From positions 1 to 12,411 of the forward strand of contig JAQGMT010000061.1 in assembly GCA_028292185.1 (NCBI GenBank): a DNA stretch of 12,411 nucleotides, read 5' to 3'. Positions 11,637-12,411 of this stretch are shown here, one piece after another. The translations under genes were made by a program, and so were the position numbers. This DNA is from Ramlibacter sp. (GTDB lineage Bacteria > Pseudomonadota > Gammaproteobacteria > Burkholderiales > Burkholderiaceae_C). A model generated the notes under the pieces. That model saw only the letters and a program-made list of their open reading frames with translations. It was not told the DNA's origin and searched no databases. Numbering within the stretch: position 1 is the first letter of the stretch; each line of letters starts with the position of its first letter.

Positions 11637-12411
11637 TCAGCGGACTGCGGCTGAGCGGCGTTGCGCCAGTGCGAGATACCACTGCAGGCACTCCGGATTG
11701 GACATTGCGTCCTGGTTCACCACTTTCTCCAGTGGGTGCCCCAGCAACAGCTTTTTGATCGGCAGCTCCTGTTTCTTGCCGGAGAGCGTCCGCGGAATTT
11801 GCGGCGCTTCGAAGATTTCGTCGGGGACGAAGCGCGGCGACAACGCGGTCTTGATGGCGTTGTTGATTTTGGCTTTCATGACCGCGTCCAGTGCGACGCC
11901 GGGGCGCAGCACCACGAACAGCGGCATATAACTTTCCCGGCCCAGGTGCTCCAGGTCCACGACCATCGAGTCCAGGACCTCCGGCAGCGCCTCCACGGCG
12001 CTATACAACTCGCTGGTACCCATGCGCAAGCCGTGACGGTTGATCGTCGCGTCACTGCGGCCATAGATGATGCAGCTGCCCGATGGCGTGATCTTCAGCC
12101 AGTCGCCATGCCGCCAGACGCCCGGGTAGGTATCGAAGTACGAGGAGAGATAGCGCTTGTTGCCTTCATCGCCCAGGTAGTAAAGCGGCATCGACGGCAT
12201 CGGACGGATGCACACCAGTTCGCCCACCTCGTCGATCACCGGCTGGCCGTGTTCGTTCCAGGCCTCCACGGCGCAGCCCAGCAAGCGGCATTGAATCTCG
12301 CCCGGAACCTGCGGCAGCTCGCGATTGCCGCCGACGAACGCGCCGGCGAAGTCCGTGCCGCCCGACATGTTGCACCACCAGACTGATTGATCCGCGTTCG
12401 CTGCCGTCCCC
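11637..12411 (-). CDS. Acetoacetyl-CoA synthetase-like ANL enzyme, C-terminal part (5' end outside window)
   Basis: The visible 257 residues are the C-terminal 40% of an acyl-CoA synthetase; the family is about 650 residues. The frame is open to the window edge and reads ADQSVWWCNMSGGTDFAG across the ATG at 12366-12368, so that internal ATG is not the start. Motifs in order are: SGGTDFAGAFVGG (nucleotide-binding core), GEIQCRLLGCAVEAW, ELVCIRPMPSMPL, WRHGDWLKITPSG (ribose-binding Asp), YGRSDATINRHGLRMGTSE (hinge) and PRTLSGKKQELPIKKLLLG (the catalytic lysine region). The GEIQCR...AVEAWN and RPMPSMPL stretches are characteristic of acetoacetyl-CoA synthetase (AacS) rather than acetyl-CoA synthetase. 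The reaction would be acetoacetate (or a similar acid) + ATP + CoA to the acyl-CoA in the cytoplasm. It may be co-transcribed with the Rieske gene downstream. Confidence 0.9.
   Translation of the reverse strand, partial: GTAANADQSVWWCNMSGGTDFAGAFVGGNRELPQVPGEIQCRLLGCAVEAWNEHGQPVIDEVGELVCIRPMPSMPLYYLGDEGNKRYLSSYFDTYPGVWRHGDWLKITPSGSCIIYGRSDATINRHGLRMGTSELYSAVEALPEVLDSMVVDLEHLGRESYMPLFVVLRPGVALDAVMKAKINNAIKTALSPRFVPDEIFEAPQIPRTLSGKKQELPIKKLLLGHPLEKVVNQDAMSNPECLQWYLALAQRRSAAVR

Noticed and set aside
11636..11655. A CTCAGC/GCTGAG inverted repeat at the synthetase stop codon
   Set aside because: It is short, lies mostly inside the coding end and has no T-run. Probably chance.
10060..11931. A 623-codon open frame on the plus strand
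   Set aside because: It runs antisense to the Rieske oxygenase and into the synthetase, both with unmistakable motifs. Its translation is low-complexity Arg/His/Ala-rich text with no domain. Long antisense frames are expected at this GC content.
1..12411. Insertion sequence, CRISPR array, tRNA/rRNA, prophage or integration-site signals
   Set aside because: No transposase or integrase protein, no regularly spaced repeats, no tRNA-like cloverleaf and no long flanking direct or inverted repeats were seen on either strand.

Overview
The window is GC-rich, densely packed bacterial DNA. It most resembles a beta-proteobacterium of the order Burkholderiales, probably Comamonadaceae or a close relative. 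The reasons are two Bug-type periplasmic receptors of the tripartite tricarboxylate (TTT) family, a beta-proteobacterial style LysR regulator, a GDT1/UPF0016 manganese exporter behind a yybP-ykoY riboswitch, and a Tat-exported molybdoenzyme paired with a membrane cytochrome b. The assignment rests on gene content and protein style, not on a database search.

Layout, left to right. (1) Positions 1-484 (-) hold the N-terminal 161 residues of a GDT1/UPF0016 cation exporter. Its leader (about 503-675) carries a -10 box, a manganese-sensing yybP-ykoY aptamer and an intrinsic-terminator hairpin. (2) A small two-helix membrane protein (719-1159, -) is divergent from a LysR regulator (1275-2228, +), which is followed by a Tat-type Bug receptor (2334-3317, +). 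(3) A calcineurin-like metallophosphoesterase (3415-4233, +) and a cysteine-free exported protein with a possible thioredoxin-like fold (4382-4939, +) come next. (4) These converge on a minus-strand pair: a Tat-lipoprotein molybdopterin oxidoreductase (4956-5750) and its four-helix cytochrome b (5747-6565), whose genes overlap by 4 bp. (5) A divergent pair of unrelated-looking alpha/beta hydrolases follows. The minus-strand one (6627-7412) has lost its nucleophile serine. The plus-strand one (7616-8527) is intact and sits 5 bp before a second Bug receptor (8533-9501). (6) A perfect 12-bp hairpin separates this unit from an EamA/DMT-family transporter (9554-10462, +). (7) On the minus strand, a VanA-like Rieske oxygenase (10459-11535) and the C-terminal part of an acetoacetyl-CoA synthetase (11637-12411) close the window.

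How the genes fit together. Positions 7616-9501 look like a small uptake-plus-hydrolysis unit: a receptor for an organic acid and a cytoplasmic alpha/beta hydrolase. The LysR/Bug pair may be a second receptor unit. The Rieske oxygenase and acyl-CoA ligase suggest aromatic or carboxylic acid catabolism, but no cognate reductase is visible. The molybdoenzyme and cytochrome form a plausible quinone-linked periplasmic redox module of unknown substrate. No mobile element, CRISPR array, tRNA or rRNA was seen. All intergenic gaps are under 300 bp. Nothing here is clearly a new system. The best leads are the nucleophile-less hydrolase with its coupled short upstream ORF, and the molybdoenzyme with its odd Gly/aromatic tail.
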